A stretch of 64,000 bases of DNA from Pseudoneobacillus sp052180215 (lineage in GTDB: Bacteria > Bacillota > Bacilli > Bacillales > Cytobacillaceae). The stretch spans positions 4,584,061 through 4,648,060 of the forward strand of contig NZ_CP197471.1 of assembly GCF_052180215.1 (NCBI RefSeq), in the 5' to 3' direction. The position numbers and the translations under genes were made by a program. The first letter of the stretch is position 1, and each line of letters opens with the position of its first letter. The notes beneath the pieces are model-generated. The model was not told the origin of the DNA, searched no databases, and saw nothing but the letters and a program-made list of their open reading frames with translations. Positions 1 to 8,230 of the stretch are shown here, in pieces.

Positions 1-109
1 AACCATCGACCAAGTGAATGTGAAGGCAACAACAACTGAAAAATTAGGATTTACTGGCCGAGGAGAAGGAATAGCCTCACAAGTTGCTGTGTTATTGCAA
101 AAGGTGTAA
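1..109 (+). CDS. ispF: 2-C-methyl-D-erythritol 2,4-cyclodiphosphate synthase, C-terminal end (partial)
   Basis: Only the last 35 codons are present, read from base 2 to the TAA at 107-109. The residues VKATTTEKLGFTGRGEG followed by a short helix are the typical IspF carboxyl end, which closes the trimer active site. IspF makes the cyclic diphosphate intermediate of the non-mevalonate isoprenoid pathway in the cytosol. It precedes gltX as in other Bacillus genomes. The 145 bases that follow hold no gene; a perfect GC-rich hairpin (181-196, AAGGCG/CGCCTT) lies in the gltX leader. Confidence 0.85.
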   Translation, partial: TIDQVNVKATTTEKLGFTGRGEGIASQVAVLLQKV

Positions 110-254
110 GGTGTAGCTATAAACTCATTTTATTTCTATTCCATTAAGATTTTTATATGATAAAATAAATTGCTATAGAGAAGGCGAAAGCGCCTTGTAA
201 GGCGAATAAGCTAAACATTTGTATATATTAAAATAAAATGGAGGCCTACCTATC

Positions 255-1706
255 ATGTCAAATGATATTCGTGTTCGTTATGCGCCAAGTCCAACTGGCC
301 ATTTACATATTGGTAATGCACGTACTGCTCTTTTTAACTATCTATATGCTCGAAACAAGGGTGGAAAATTTATCATCCGTATAGAAGATACAGACCAAAA
401 GCGTAATATTGAAGGTGGCGAAGAAAGCCAACTTAAATATTTAAAATGGCTTGGAATCGATTGGGATGAAAGTGTTGATGTTGGTGGAGAGTATGGTCCT
501 TACCGCCAGTCAGAACGCAACGATATTTATGCAAAATATTATGGACAGCTTCTGAATGAAGGCAAAGCTTACAAATGCTATTGTACAGAAGAGGAATTAG
601 AAGCTGAGCGTGAGGCTCAAATTGCAAAAGGTGAAAATCCGCAATATTCAGGGAAATGTCGCCACCTTACATCAGATCAACAAGCAGCCTATGTAGCAGA
701 AGGCCGTTTACCAAGTATTCGTTTAAAAGTACCGGCAAATACAGTCTATTCCTTCGATGACATGGTAAAAGGAAATGTATCCTTTGAATCAGAGGGGATC
801 GGCGATTGGGTAATGGTGAAAAAGGATGGAATTCCAACCTATAACTTCGCTGTTGCCATTGACGATTACTTAATGAAAATTTCCCATGTACTAAGAGGAG
901 ATGACCATATCTCCAATACACCAAAACAATTAATGGTATATGAAGCACTAGGTTGGGAAGCTCCTCAATTTGGGCACATGACATTAATTGTCAATGAAAG
1001 CCGTAAAAAATTGAGTAAGCGTGATGAAAGCATTATTCAATTTATCGAGCAGTATGAAGAACTTGGCTACTTACCAGAAGCATTATTTAACTTTATCGGC
1101 TTATTAGGATGGTCTCCATCAGGGGAAGAAGAAATTTTCACGAAAGAACAATTTATTGAAATCTTTGATGCAAGCCGTCTTTCTAAATCACCTGCCTTAT
1201 TTGATAATCAGAAACTAACTTGGATGAACAATCAATACGTAAAACAACTGGATCTTGATAAATTAGTGGACATTTCACTTCCACACTTAATCAAATCAGG
1301 TCATCTTCCAAGTGAACTTAATGGTGAGCAAAAGGCTTGGGCTCGTCAACTGATTGCTCTTTTCCAAGAAAAAATGAGTTATGGTGCTGAAATCGTACCT
1401 TTAACGGAATTATTTTTCCAGGATGAAGTAAACTATGAAGAAGAGGCAAAAGAAGTGTTAACGGGCGAACAAGTACCAGAAGTATTAAAGGCTTTCGCTC
1501 AAGAAGTAGAGGGATTAACCGATTTCAACGCGGAGGAAATTAAAGCTGCAATGAAAGCTGTTCAGAAAGCAACAGGTCAAAAAGGAAAGAATCTATTTAT
1601 GCCAATTCGTGTTGCCACTACAGGTCAGACACATGGGCCAGATCTTCCTGAGGCTATTTCTTTACTAGGAAAAGAAAAGATTCTAAATCGTTTACGACAA
1701 GCTTAA
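255..1706 (+). CDS. gltX: glutamyl-tRNA synthetase
   Basis: A class I aminoacyl-tRNA synthetase of 483 residues, the usual size for Bacillus. The N-terminal Rossmann fold carries the HIGH-type motif HIGN at 18-21 and the KMSKS-type motif KLSKR near 252-256; the C-terminal half is the anticodon-binding domain. In Bacillaceae this enzyme is normally non-discriminating: it charges tRNA-Glu and also misacylates tRNA-Gln, which GatCAB then amidates (family knowledge). The ATG at 255 follows GGAGG at 240-244. The gene sits between ispF and cysE as in B. subtilis. A tRNA-Glu(TTC) and tRNA-Gln(TTG) substrate are both encoded at 56194 and 56667 in this window. Confidence 0.97.
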   Translation: MSNDIRVRYAPSPTGHLHIGNARTALFNYLYARNKGGKFIIRIEDTDQKRNIEGGEESQLKYLKWLGIDWDESVDVGGEYGPYRQSERNDIYAKYYGQLLNEGKAYKCYCTEEELEAEREAQIAKGENPQYSGKCRHLTSDQQAAYVAEGRLPSIRLKVPANTVYSFDDMVKGNVSFESEGIGDWVMVKKDGIPTYNFAVAIDDYLMKISHVLRGDDHISNTPKQLMVYEALGWEAPQFGHMTLIVNESRKKLSKRDESIIQFIEQYEELGYLPEALFNFIGLLGWSPSGEEEIFTKEQFIEIFDASRLSKSPALFDNQKLTWMNNQYVKQLDLDKLVDISLPHLIKSGHLPSELNGEQKAWARQLIALFQEKMSYGAEIVPLTELFFQDEVNYEEEAKEVLTGEQVPEVLKAFAQEVEGLTDFNAEEIKAAMKAVQKATGQKGKNLFMPIRVATTGQTHGPDLPEAISLLGKEKILNRLRQA

Positions 1707-1735
1707 AAAAACTTTTTTTGTTAAGGTCAATTTAG

Positions 1736-1764
1736 TTAACATATTAAGTGAAATGTAATATAGT
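1736..1764 (+). promoter_or_regulatory. sigma-A promoter of the cysES leader
   Basis: TTAACA at 1736-1741 and TATAGT at 1759-1764 are separated by 17 bases, just upstream of the T-box leader. No strong terminator separates it from gltX, so some read-through from gltX is possible. Confidence 0.6.
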
Positions 1765-1796
1765 AAAAGTAATATTTTATATATGTAAAAATGTTG

Positions 1797-2034
1797 AAGA
1801 GGAAAAGTAAAAGAATGATGCTTAAAAGAGAGAACCATCACCGGCTGAAAGTGGTTCAGGCCACTCATTTTTTGAAATGCACCTCTGAGTCCCTGATTAA
1901 ACGGATTTTTTCCAAGTAAATTAGGGCGGAACCCTACCGTTATTAGGTTTAAGTGAGATGATTTTTAGAATCATCTAATCAGAGTGGAACCGCGCCTTTT
2001 AAGCGTCTCTGTCTTCGGACAGGGGCGCTTTTTT
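1797..2034 (+). promoter_or_regulatory. T-box riboswitch, cysteine-specific, upstream of cysE
   Basis: The hallmark T-box sequence AGAGTGGAACCGCG is at 1981-1994. It is followed by a terminator helix (AAGCGTCTCTGTC 2001-2013, TTCG loop, GACAGGGGCGCTT 2018-2030, then T run). Upstream, Stem I shows the AGAGAGAACCATCACCGG region and a specifier candidate TGC (Cys) at 1878-1880. The TGGA at 1985-1988 has A at the variable position, which would pair with the U discriminator of tRNA-Cys. Uncharged tRNA-Cys should therefore favour the antiterminator and expression of cysE-cysS. This fits the known cysES T-box of Bacillus. The exact Stem I borders are my estimate. Confidence 0.9.
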
Positions 2035-2100
2035 ATTTGGCTATGTTTGATTCGGCACAAATGGCTAAAATAGTAGTGCTTTTAAAGCGAATCCTCATCA

Positions 2101-2290
2101 GTCCGATTTTATCGGACACACGTTCCGTTATTTTAACGAAAATGAGTGTTTTTAGGGGATTATCGGACTACAGTTCCGTTATTTCACTAAAAATAAGCCT
2201 TTTGCTGATGAAATAGAGTGAATAACGGCATCTGAGTCCGTTAAGTTAGTAAAAACCGCTTATTTTAGAGAAATAACGGATTGTGTGTCC
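2101..2290 (+). repeat. composite inverted repeat of four 51-bp-spaced units inside the cysE leader
   Basis: Two direct units starting TCGGAC and ending CCGTTATTT lie at 2112-2133 and 2163-2184. Two more lie in the opposite orientation at 2219-2240 and 2271-2290. The unit spacing is 51 bases on both sides, and the flanks CTAAAAATAAGC (after 2184) and GCTTATTTTAG (before 2270) also pair. The whole block can fold as a long hairpin. A separate perfect palindrome GTCCGAT-ttt-ATCGGAC is at 2101-2117. The rest of 2035-2459 holds no gene or obvious promoter that I can see. The block lies after the T-box terminator and before cysE. Confidence 0.75.
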
Positions 2291-2459
2291 TATTTTTAAA
2301 AAAAGCTCAGTCAAAGAGCACTGTTTATTTTTAACAAAGTTAATTGGAGCGGAAATTAACATTCTTGTTTAACAGAGTTTAAGAAAAAATAAGCCTAGGA
2401 CTCAAGAAGTGATAAAGCTATGGAATATTTTTTAGACAGAGAAAGGAGTGAAAACAAAC

Positions 2460-3119
2460 ATGTTTAAAACGCTAAAGGATGATTTAGAGGTAGTTTTTGA
2501 GCAGGACCCGTCGGCAAGGAGTTATTTAGAAGTCATTTTAACTTATTCAGGATTACATGCAATTTGGGCACATCGTCTTGCTCATGGTTTTTATAAACGG
2601 AAGTTTTTCTTTCTAGCCCGCGTCATATCTCAAGTTAGCCGTTTTTTTACAGGAATTGAAATTCACCCGGGTGCCAAAATTGGACGTCGATTTTTCATTG
2701 ACCACGGCATGGGGGTTGTGATTGGAGAAACCTGTGAAATTGGAGATAATGTCACCGTTTTCCAAGGGGTAACACTTGGGGGTACAGGTAAAGAAAAGGG
2801 AAAAAGACATCCAACGGTAATGGATAATGCCCTTATTGCTACTGGAGCAAAAGTATTAGGTTCCATCACTGTGGGAGAGAATTCTAAAATAGGTGCTGGT
2901 TCGGTCGTCTTAAAGGATGTACCACCTAATTCAACGGTCGTAGGAATCCCAGGTAAAGTCGTTATACAGGATGGGATACGAATTGGGAAGGATTTAAATC
3001 ATTGTGATCTTCCAGACCCGATAAATGACCGATTAAAGGAATTGGAAAATGAGATGGAAACATTAAGACTTATGCTAAATGAGTCTATTACAGAAGGGAG
3101 CAAGGTAAATGGCGATTAA
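2460..3119 (+). CDS. cysE: serine O-acetyltransferase
   Basis: CysE transfers an acetyl group from acetyl-CoA to serine, giving O-acetylserine for cysteine synthesis. The 219-residue protein has an N-terminal helical region (about 1-60), then a left-handed beta-helix of hexapeptide repeats (about 65-170) containing the DHGMG catalytic-histidine segment and the VIGETCEIGDNVTVF turns. The frame is open from a GTG at 2448, but that codon overlaps the ribosome binding site AAAGGAG (2442-2448), so ATG 2460 is the better start and matches the family N terminus. It overlaps cysS by 11 bases, showing translational coupling. Control is through the cysteine T-box upstream. Confidence 0.95.
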   Translation: MFKTLKDDLEVVFEQDPSARSYLEVILTYSGLHAIWAHRLAHGFYKRKFFFLARVISQVSRFFTGIEIHPGAKIGRRFFIDHGMGVVIGETCEIGDNVTVFQGVTLGGTGKEKGKRHPTVMDNALIATGAKVLGSITVGENSKIGAGSVVLKDVPPNSTVVGIPGKVVIQDGIRIGKDLNHCDLPDPINDRLKELENEMETLRLMLNESITEGSKVNGD

Positions 3120-4506
3120 GATCTATAATACGATGACGAGAAAAAAGGAAGACTTTATTCCTCTTGAAGAAGGAAAAGTAAAAATGTACGTATGCGGACC
3201 GACTGTCTATAATTATATTCATATAGGAAATGCAAGACCAGCAATCGTTTTTGATACAGTCAGAAGGTATTTTGAATACCGAGGTTACGACATTAAATAT
3301 ATCTCTAATTTTACGGATGTAGATGATAAGTTAATCCGTGCTGCAAATGAAATTGGTGAAGATGTACCAACCATTGCCGATCGTTTTATCCAGGCATATT
3401 TTGAGGATGTTTCCGCACTGGGATGCAAAAAAGCGGATGTCCACCCAAGAGTAATGGAAAGTATGGATATTATCATTGAATTTATTGCGAAATTGGTTGA
3501 AAAGGATTTTGCGTATGAGTCTGGTGGAGATGTTTATTTCCGAACTAGAAAGTTTGATGATTACGGAAAATTATCGCATCAGTCCGTTGATGAGCTTCGT
3601 TTAGGTGCTCGTATTGAAATCGGTGAAAAGAAACAGGATGCTTTAGATTTTGCTTTATGGAAATCAGCAAAAGAAGGGGAAATTTCTTGGGAGAGTCCAT
3701 GGGGGCTTGGTCGTCCAGGCTGGCATATCGAGTGCTCCGCTATGGCGAAGAAGTATTTAGGAGAGACTATTGATATCCATGCAGGCGGTCAGGATTTAGC
3801 ATTCCCTCACCATGAAAATGAAATTGCTCAATCGGAAAGCTTATCTGGCAAAGAGTTTGCACGTTATTGGATGCACAACGGATATATTAATATCGATAAC
3901 GAGAAAATGTCTAAATCCCTAGGGAACTTTGTGTTAGTCCACGACATTATTAAAAAACATGATCCACAAGTATTAAGGTTCTTTATGTTATCGGTACATT
4001 ATCGTAATCCAATCAATTATAGTGAAGAGCTATTAGAAAATACAGCGGCTGCCTTTGACCGACTAAAAACTTCTTATCAAAACCTAAAACACCGCCGTGA
4101 GATGAGCTCGAATCTAAATGATCAAAAACAAGAGTGGTTCGATAAAATAGCCGAATTAAAAGGTCAGTTTATGGAAGCCATGGACGATGACTTTAATACA
4201 GCAAATGCAGTATCCGTCTTATTCGAACTATCCAAGCTTGCCAATTATTATCTTTTAGAAAAAAACACCTCAGTTGATGTGATTGATGCATTCCTAAAAG
4301 AATTAGAAGAGCTATTTGCGGTATTAGGGCTAGAGCTTAAAAATGAAGAACTTTTAGATGAAGAAATCGAAGCGTTAATTCAAAAAAGAATGGAAGCAAG
4401 GAAGAATAGAGATTTTCAATTATCTGACCAAATCCGTGATCAATTAAAGGAAATGAATATTATTTTAGAAGATACGGCTCAAGGTACTCGTTGGAAAAGA
4501 GGCTAA
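3109..4506 (+). CDS. cysS: cysteinyl-tRNA synthetase
   Basis: A class I synthetase of 465 residues that charges tRNA-Cys. C29 in the CGPTVYN motif is the first zinc ligand; HIGN lies at 38-41 and KMSKS at 266-270. The zinc-coordinating WHIEC segment precedes the HHENE region. The C-terminal part is the helical anticodon domain. The start overlaps the end of cysE, so both are made from one T-box-controlled transcript. mrnC begins 3 bases after its stop. Confidence 0.97.
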   Translation: MAIKIYNTMTRKKEDFIPLEEGKVKMYVCGPTVYNYIHIGNARPAIVFDTVRRYFEYRGYDIKYISNFTDVDDKLIRAANEIGEDVPTIADRFIQAYFEDVSALGCKKADVHPRVMESMDIIIEFIAKLVEKDFAYESGGDVYFRTRKFDDYGKLSHQSVDELRLGARIEIGEKKQDALDFALWKSAKEGEISWESPWGLGRPGWHIECSAMAKKYLGETIDIHAGGQDLAFPHHENEIAQSESLSGKEFARYWMHNGYINIDNEKMSKSLGNFVLVHDIIKKHDPQVLRFFMLSVHYRNPINYSEELLENTAAAFDRLKTSYQNLKHRREMSSNLNDQKQEWFDKIAELKGQFMEAMDDDFNTANAVSVLFELSKLANYYLLEKNTSVDVIDAFLKELEELFAVLGLELKNEELLDEEIEALIQKRMEARKNRDFQLSDQIRDQLKEMNIILEDTAQGTRWKRG

Positions 4507-4509
4507 GCA

Positions 4510-4938
4510 ATGCTTCAGTATGATCAAAGAATTGATGAAAAACAATTAAATAGTTTAGCCCTTGCGTATATGGGTGATGCGGTCTTTGAAACGTATGTCC
4601 GTCATCACCTCTTACAAGGAGGGAAAGTGAAGCCGAATCAGCTGCATAAAACGGCAACCAAATTTGTTTCCGCAAAAGCACAGGCAAGTATGCTGTTTTA
4701 TTTATTGGATCAAAACGTATTAACGGAATACGAGCACTCTGTTGTGCTGCGTGGGCGTAATGCTAAATCCGGTTCCATTCCCAAAAATACGGATGTTCAA
4801 ACGTACCGATATGGAACAGGTTTTGAAGCCTTAATCGGATATTTATATTTATCAAAGAATGAAAAACGTTTAGAGGAAATTATTCAATTAACCATTCAAT
4901 TCATTGAGAACAAGGAAGGAGGAATAAACAATGGGTGA
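4510..4938 (+). CDS. mrnC: Mini-RNase III (23S rRNA maturation)
   Basis: A 142-residue protein consisting only of an RNase III catalytic domain, without the double-stranded-RNA-binding domain of full RNase III. The signature LALAYMGDAVFE near residues 14-25 contains the catalytic acidic residues. In B. subtilis MrnC dimers cut both ends of pre-23S rRNA, aided by L3. The start ATG follows cysS by 3 bases, and the end overlaps rlmB by 8 bases. This is a tightly coupled operon in which tRNA charging and rRNA maturation genes are cotranscribed. Confidence 0.95.
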   Translation: MLQYDQRIDEKQLNSLALAYMGDAVFETYVRHHLLQGGKVKPNQLHKTATKFVSAKAQASMLFYLLDQNVLTEYEHSVVLRGRNAKSGSIPKNTDVQTYRYGTGFEALIGYLYLSKNEKRLEEIIQLTIQFIENKEGGINNG

Positions 4939-5674
4939 AGATTATATTATTGGCAAAAATACGGTTCTGGAAGCTTTAAGATCAGGACGTGATATTAACA
5001 AAATTTTTATTTTAGAAGGATTGCAAAAGGGTGCAATGTCTCAAATCGCTCATTTAGCCAATGAAAACAAGGTGCTAGTTCAACTTGTTCCAAAGAAAAA
5101 ATTGGATCAAATGAGTGATGGGAATCATCAAGGAGTAATAGCCCATGTTGCGGCTTATCAATATTCTGAATTAGATGATTTATATAAAATAGCTGAAAAA
5201 CGAAATGAACCACCGTTCTTTTTAATTCTTGATGAGATAGAGGATCCTCATAATTTAGGATCCATTATGAGAACAGCAGATGCTGTAGGAGCTCATGGAA
5301 TTATTATTCCAAAACGACGCGCGGTTGGTTTAACAACAACGGTTGCGAAGGTTTCAACCGGGGCGATTGAATATATACCAGTCGTACGTGTTACTAATCT
5401 TGCTAGAACCATTGATGAATTGAAGGAAAGAGGTATTTGGATAGCAGGAACGGATGCAAAAGGAAGTGAAGATTACCGCAGAATGGATGGTAACATGCCA
5501 CTTGGTCTTGTGATTGGTAGTGAAGGGAAGGGGATGGGAAGATTAATCAGAGATAAATGTGATTTTCTTTTCCATCTTCCAATGGCAGGTAAGGTTACTT
5601 CACTAAATGCTTCAGTAGCGGCTGCCATTCTGATGTATGAGGTTTATCGAAAAAGAAACCCGATTGAGGGATAA
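4931..5674 (+). CDS. rlmB: 23S rRNA (guanosine-2'-O-)-methyltransferase, TrmH/SpoU family
   Basis: A 247-residue SPOUT-class methyltransferase that uses S-adenosylmethionine to 2'-O-methylate 23S rRNA, by family G2251 (E. coli numbering). An N-terminal substrate-binding domain (about 1-75) precedes the knotted catalytic domain. That domain shows motif 1 (LDEIEDPHNLGSIMRTADAVG, quoted in part: DPHNLGSIMRTA), motif 2 IGSEGKGM near 195-202 and motif 3 LNASVAAAI near 225-233. The ATG lies inside mrnC, with AAGGAGG upstream at 4915-4921. It is the gene known as yacO in B. subtilis. Confidence 0.93.
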   Translation: MGEDYIIGKNTVLEALRSGRDINKIFILEGLQKGAMSQIAHLANENKVLVQLVPKKKLDQMSDGNHQGVIAHVAAYQYSELDDLYKIAEKRNEPPFFLILDEIEDPHNLGSIMRTADAVGAHGIIIPKRRAVGLTTTVAKVSTGAIEYIPVVRVTNLARTIDELKERGIWIAGTDAKGSEDYRRMDGNMPLGLVIGSEGKGMGRLIRDKCDFLFHLPMAGKVTSLNASVAAAILMYEVYRKRNPIEG

Positions 5675-5676
5675 TC

Positions 5677-6183
5677 ATGGACATCCTTATTGTAGATGGA
5701 TATAACATGATTGGGGCTTGGGCAGAGCTAAGGGCTCTAAAGGACAAAGATTTAGCAGCTGCCCGTGACCGTTTAGTAGAAATGATGGCTGATTATCAGG
5801 CATATACTGGATATCGGGTTATTATTGTTTTTGATGCTCATTACGTTCAAGGAACCGAAAAAAAATATCGCAATTACAAGATTGAGATTATTTTTACAAA
5901 AGAAAATGAAACAGCAGATGAAAGAATTGAAAAGCTGGCTATTCAATTAAATAATCGAAAAACGCAGGTTCATGTAGCTACTTCAGATTTTACAGAACAA
6001 TGGTCTATTTTTGGACAAGGTGCTTTAAGAAAGTCTGCCCGTGAATTATTTATTGAAATTCAAGCCATCGATAAAAAAATAGAAAAGAATGTCCAGAAAA
6101 TTCAAGAACAGCGCCCTTTTTCAAAAATAAATTTGAGTAATGAACTATTAGAAATTTTTGAAAAATGGCGCAGAGGGCAATGA
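5677..6183 (+). CDS. rae1: Rae1/YacP, ribosome-associated A-site endoribonuclease (NYN domain)
   Basis: 168 residues of the NYN (PIN-like) ribonuclease fold. The N-terminal ILIVDGYNMIG holds the conserved acidic metal ligand; further acidic positions occur in IVFDAHYV and ENETADERIE, and a C-terminal helical tail is rich in lysine and glutamine. In B. subtilis Rae1 cuts mRNA in the ribosomal A site. The gene follows rlmB by 2 bases. Identification rests on sequence family and the conserved position before sigH. Confidence 0.9.
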   Translation: MDILIVDGYNMIGAWAELRALKDKDLAAARDRLVEMMADYQAYTGYRVIIVFDAHYVQGTEKKYRNYKIEIIFTKENETADERIEKLAIQLNNRKTQVHVATSDFTEQWSIFGQGALRKSARELFIEIQAIDKKIEKNVQKIQEQRPFSKINLSNELLEIFEKWRRGQ

Positions 6184-6190
6184 GACTGCC

Positions 6191-6220
6191 TTGACGCTTA
6201 GAAAAACCCTACTGTATAAT
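6191..6220 (+). promoter_or_regulatory. sigma-A promoter of sigH
   Basis: TTGACG at 6191-6196 and TATAAT at 6215-6220, spaced 18 bases, stand immediately after the rae1 stop and 37 bases before the sigH start. Confidence 0.7.
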
Positions 6221-6257
6221 ATTGCTATCTATGCTTGTACGGTCGGAGGGGATCTAA

Positions 6258-6908
6258 GTGAGTGTTGACTTAAGAACAAAAATCAACGAAAATTATGCCC
6301 ACCTTGAAGACGAAGAGATTATTGATTTTGTCCATAAAGGGGAAAGTGAAGCATTAGATTACCTCATTCATAAATATCGAAATTTTGTTCGTGCAAAAGC
6401 AAGATCCTATTTTTTAATTGGTGCCGACAAAGAAGATATTGTTCAAGAAGGAATGATTGGACTTTATAAGGCTATTCGAGATTTTAAAGAGGACAAACTG
6501 ACCTCTTTCAAAGCCTTTGCAGAACTTTGTATTACACGACAAATTATTACGGCCATTAAAACCGCTACAAGACAGAAGCATATTCCATTAAATTCATATG
6601 TGTCTTTAGATAAACCTATCTATGACGAAGAATCAGACAGGACCCTTATGGATGTAATTTCAGGAGCGAAAGTGATGGATCCTGAAGAACTGATTATTAG
6701 CCAGGAAGAATTCGACCAAATCGAATTTAAGATGGCAGAGCTTTTAAGCGATTTAGAAAGAAAAGTACTAGCCCTCTATTTAGACGGGCAGTCATATCAA
6801 GAAATTTCAGAAGAGTTAAACAGGCATGTGAAATCGATTGATAACGCGCTTCAGCGAGTCAAGCGAAAATTAGAAAGATATTTGGAAATTCGTGAATTTT
6901 CTATGTGA
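6258..6908 (+). CDS. sigH: RNA polymerase sigma-H factor
   Basis: A 216-residue sigma-70 family factor without regions 1.1 and 1.2. Region 2 (about 30-100) includes DIVQEGMIGLYKAIRDF for core binding and -10 recognition; region 4 near the C terminus (YQEISEELNRHVKSIDNAL) is the helix-turn-helix for the -35 element. In Bacillus, sigma-H directs transition-state and early sporulation genes. It starts at GTG 6258 behind GGAGGGG (6245-6251) and has its own promoter. B. subtilis sigH is repressed by AbrB; no AbrB site can be called from sequence alone. Confidence 0.96.
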   Translation: MSVDLRTKINENYAHLEDEEIIDFVHKGESEALDYLIHKYRNFVRAKARSYFLIGADKEDIVQEGMIGLYKAIRDFKEDKLTSFKAFAELCITRQIITAIKTATRQKHIPLNSYVSLDKPIYDEESDRTLMDVISGAKVMDPEELIISQEEFDQIEFKMAELLSDLERKVLALYLDGQSYQEISEELNRHVKSIDNALQRVKRKLERYLEIREFSM

Positions 6909-6989
6909 TTGACATAGGACTTATTGACAACCTATAGGTACCATGTTATCTTTTTAAAGATATAAAAAAGGACATTAGTAGGTGTCGAC

Positions 6990-7139
6990 ATGAATAAAAA
7001 AGTGGTTCTATCATGTGTAGATTGTGGATCACGTAATTATACAACCATGAGTAACAAGGAAACAAAACCAGACAGACTTGAGTTGAAAAAATTCTGTACG
7101 AATTGTAATAAACATACTGTTCACCGTGAAACAAAGTAA
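6990..7139 (+). CDS. rpmGB: 50S ribosomal protein L33 (zinc-binding form)
   Basis: A 49-residue protein. It has two CxxC pairs (CVDC at 9-12, CTNC at 36-39), so it is a zinc-binding C+ form of bL33, which sits near the E site of the large subunit. Start ATG 6990 lies after AGTAGGTG. The gene stands between sigH and secE, the standard Bacillus position. Confidence 0.92.
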   Translation: MNKKVVLSCVDCGSRNYTTMSNKETKPDRLELKKFCTNCNKHTVHRETK

Positions 7140-7192
7140 GTTGAATAGATATCAATAAATAGACGTATTTCGATTTGTTTGGGGGTTAAATA

Positions 7193-7375
7193 ATGCAACG
7201 ACTTATTAACTTTTTCCGCGATGTTGTAAGAGAAATGAAAAAAGTAAGCTGGCCAAAACGTAAAGAGTTAACTCGTTATACGGTTATAGTTATGGCAACA
7301 GTTACTTTTATGGCGGTCTTTTTTGCAGTGTTAGATTTAGGAATTTCTGAGGTAATCCGTCTAATTCTTGAATAA
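7193..7375 (+). CDS. secE: preprotein translocase subunit SecE
   Basis: A 60-residue single-span membrane protein of the SecYEG channel. An N-terminal amphipathic part (FFRDVVREMKKVSWPKRKEL) is followed by one hydrophobic segment at about 30-55. The motif VSWPKRKE is the conserved cytoplasmic clamp. The partner SecY is encoded at 33366. Start ATG 7193 follows a GGGGG box. A promoter and terminator for nusG begin right after the stop. Confidence 0.95.
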   Translation: MQRLINFFRDVVREMKKVSWPKRKELTRYTVIVMATVTFMAVFFAVLDLGISEVIRLILE

Positions 7376-7398
7376 CCATTGGTAGGTTATGGTATAAT
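7368..7398 (+). promoter_or_regulatory. extended -10 promoter of nusG
   Basis: TATAAT at 7393-7398 is preceded directly by TGG (extended -10). A weak TTGAAT lies at 7368-7373 with 19-base spacing and overlaps the secE stop. Confidence 0.6.
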
Positions 7399-7423
7399 GG
7401 TAGATGAATGAAACAAACTGATT

Positions 7424-7446
7424 AAAGCCCGTCTAACGGGTTTTTT
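7424..7446 (+). terminator. intrinsic terminator or attenuator in the nusG leader
   Basis: The stem AAAGCCCGT / ACGGGTTTT with a 3-base loop is followed by TTTTTT. It lies about 20 bases downstream of the expected nusG start site, so it can act both as secE terminator and as a leader attenuator for nusG. Confidence 0.75.
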
Positions 7447-7523
7447 CATTTGGTAAAAAATCTCATTTTGAAATAAATTCATATTTGAAACATAGGGAGG
7501 GAAGGACGTATTAGTCCCCTTGA

Positions 7524-8057
7524 ATGGAAAAGAATTGGTATGTAGTTCACACGTACTCTGGTTATGAGAATAAAGTAAAAGCAAACCTAGAGAAGCGCGT
7601 GGAATCGATGGGAATGCAAGACAAAATCTTTAGAGTGGTCGTTCCTGAAGAAGAAGAAACAGATATCAAAAACGGCAAAAAGAAAGTAGTTAAGCGTAAA
7701 GTATTTCCAGGTTATGTCTTAGTAGAAATCGTTATGACCGATGATTCTTGGTATGTCGTTCGTAATACGCCTGGAGTAACAGGGTTTGTTGGTTCTGCTG
7801 GATCAGGTTCAAAGCCAACTCCATTATTGCCAGAGGAAGTTAACTTCATCTTAAAACGCATGGGTGTAGAAGAAAGACGTATTGATGTAGATTTTACCCT
7901 TGGTGAAACGGTTCAAGTAAAAGAAGGTCCATTTGCTAACTTTACAGGTACGATTGAAGAGATGGATAAAGACAAAGCGAAGCTAAAAGTTTTAGTCAAT
8001 ATGTTCGGTCGTGACACGCCTGTAGAGCTTGATTTTACACAAATTGAAAAAATATAA
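7524..8057 (+). CDS. nusG: transcription elongation/pausing factor NusG
   Basis: 177 residues: NGN domain (about 1-115, starting KNWYVVHTYSGYENKV) that binds the RNA polymerase clamp, then a KOW domain (about 122-177, with VKEGPFANFTGTIEE). In Bacillus NusG stimulates sequence-specific pausing. An in-frame TGA directly precedes ATG 7524, so this start is fixed. The ribosome binding site GGGAGGGAAGGA (7495-7506) lies an unusually long 17 bases upstream, with GGAC/GTCC pairing (7504-7507 with 7514-7517) between them that could shorten the effective distance or hide the site. Confidence 0.95.
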   Translation: MEKNWYVVHTYSGYENKVKANLEKRVESMGMQDKIFRVVVPEEEETDIKNGKKKVVKRKVFPGYVLVEIVMTDDSWYVVRNTPGVTGFVGSAGSGSKPTPLLPEEVNFILKRMGVEERRIDVDFTLGETVQVKEGPFANFTGTIEEMDKDKAKLKVLVNMFGRDTPVELDFTQIEKI

Positions 8058-8068
8058 CCTGAAAAAAC

Positions 8069-8097
8069 TTGAAATCATTTTTAAAAAGTGGTAATAT
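8069..8097 (+). promoter_or_regulatory. sigma-A promoter of rplK-rplA
   Basis: TTGAAA at 8069-8074 and TAATAT at 8092-8097, spaced 17 bases. A leader of about 130 bases follows, with small hairpins at 8112-8127 (GTCTC/GAGAC) and 8182-8195 (AGGGT/ACCCT). The second is a candidate, not proven, L1 target. Confidence 0.65.
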
Positions 8098-8230
8098 TTC
8101 ATAGGTCAGTATGTCTCAGAAAAGAGACTGGACAAATATGTAAAATTCTTTATTTTTATATAAAGAAATTTGTTGAGTGGGAGGGTAAATACCCTATTAC
8201 CACATCACGGACTTTAAGGAGGTGTGTCTC

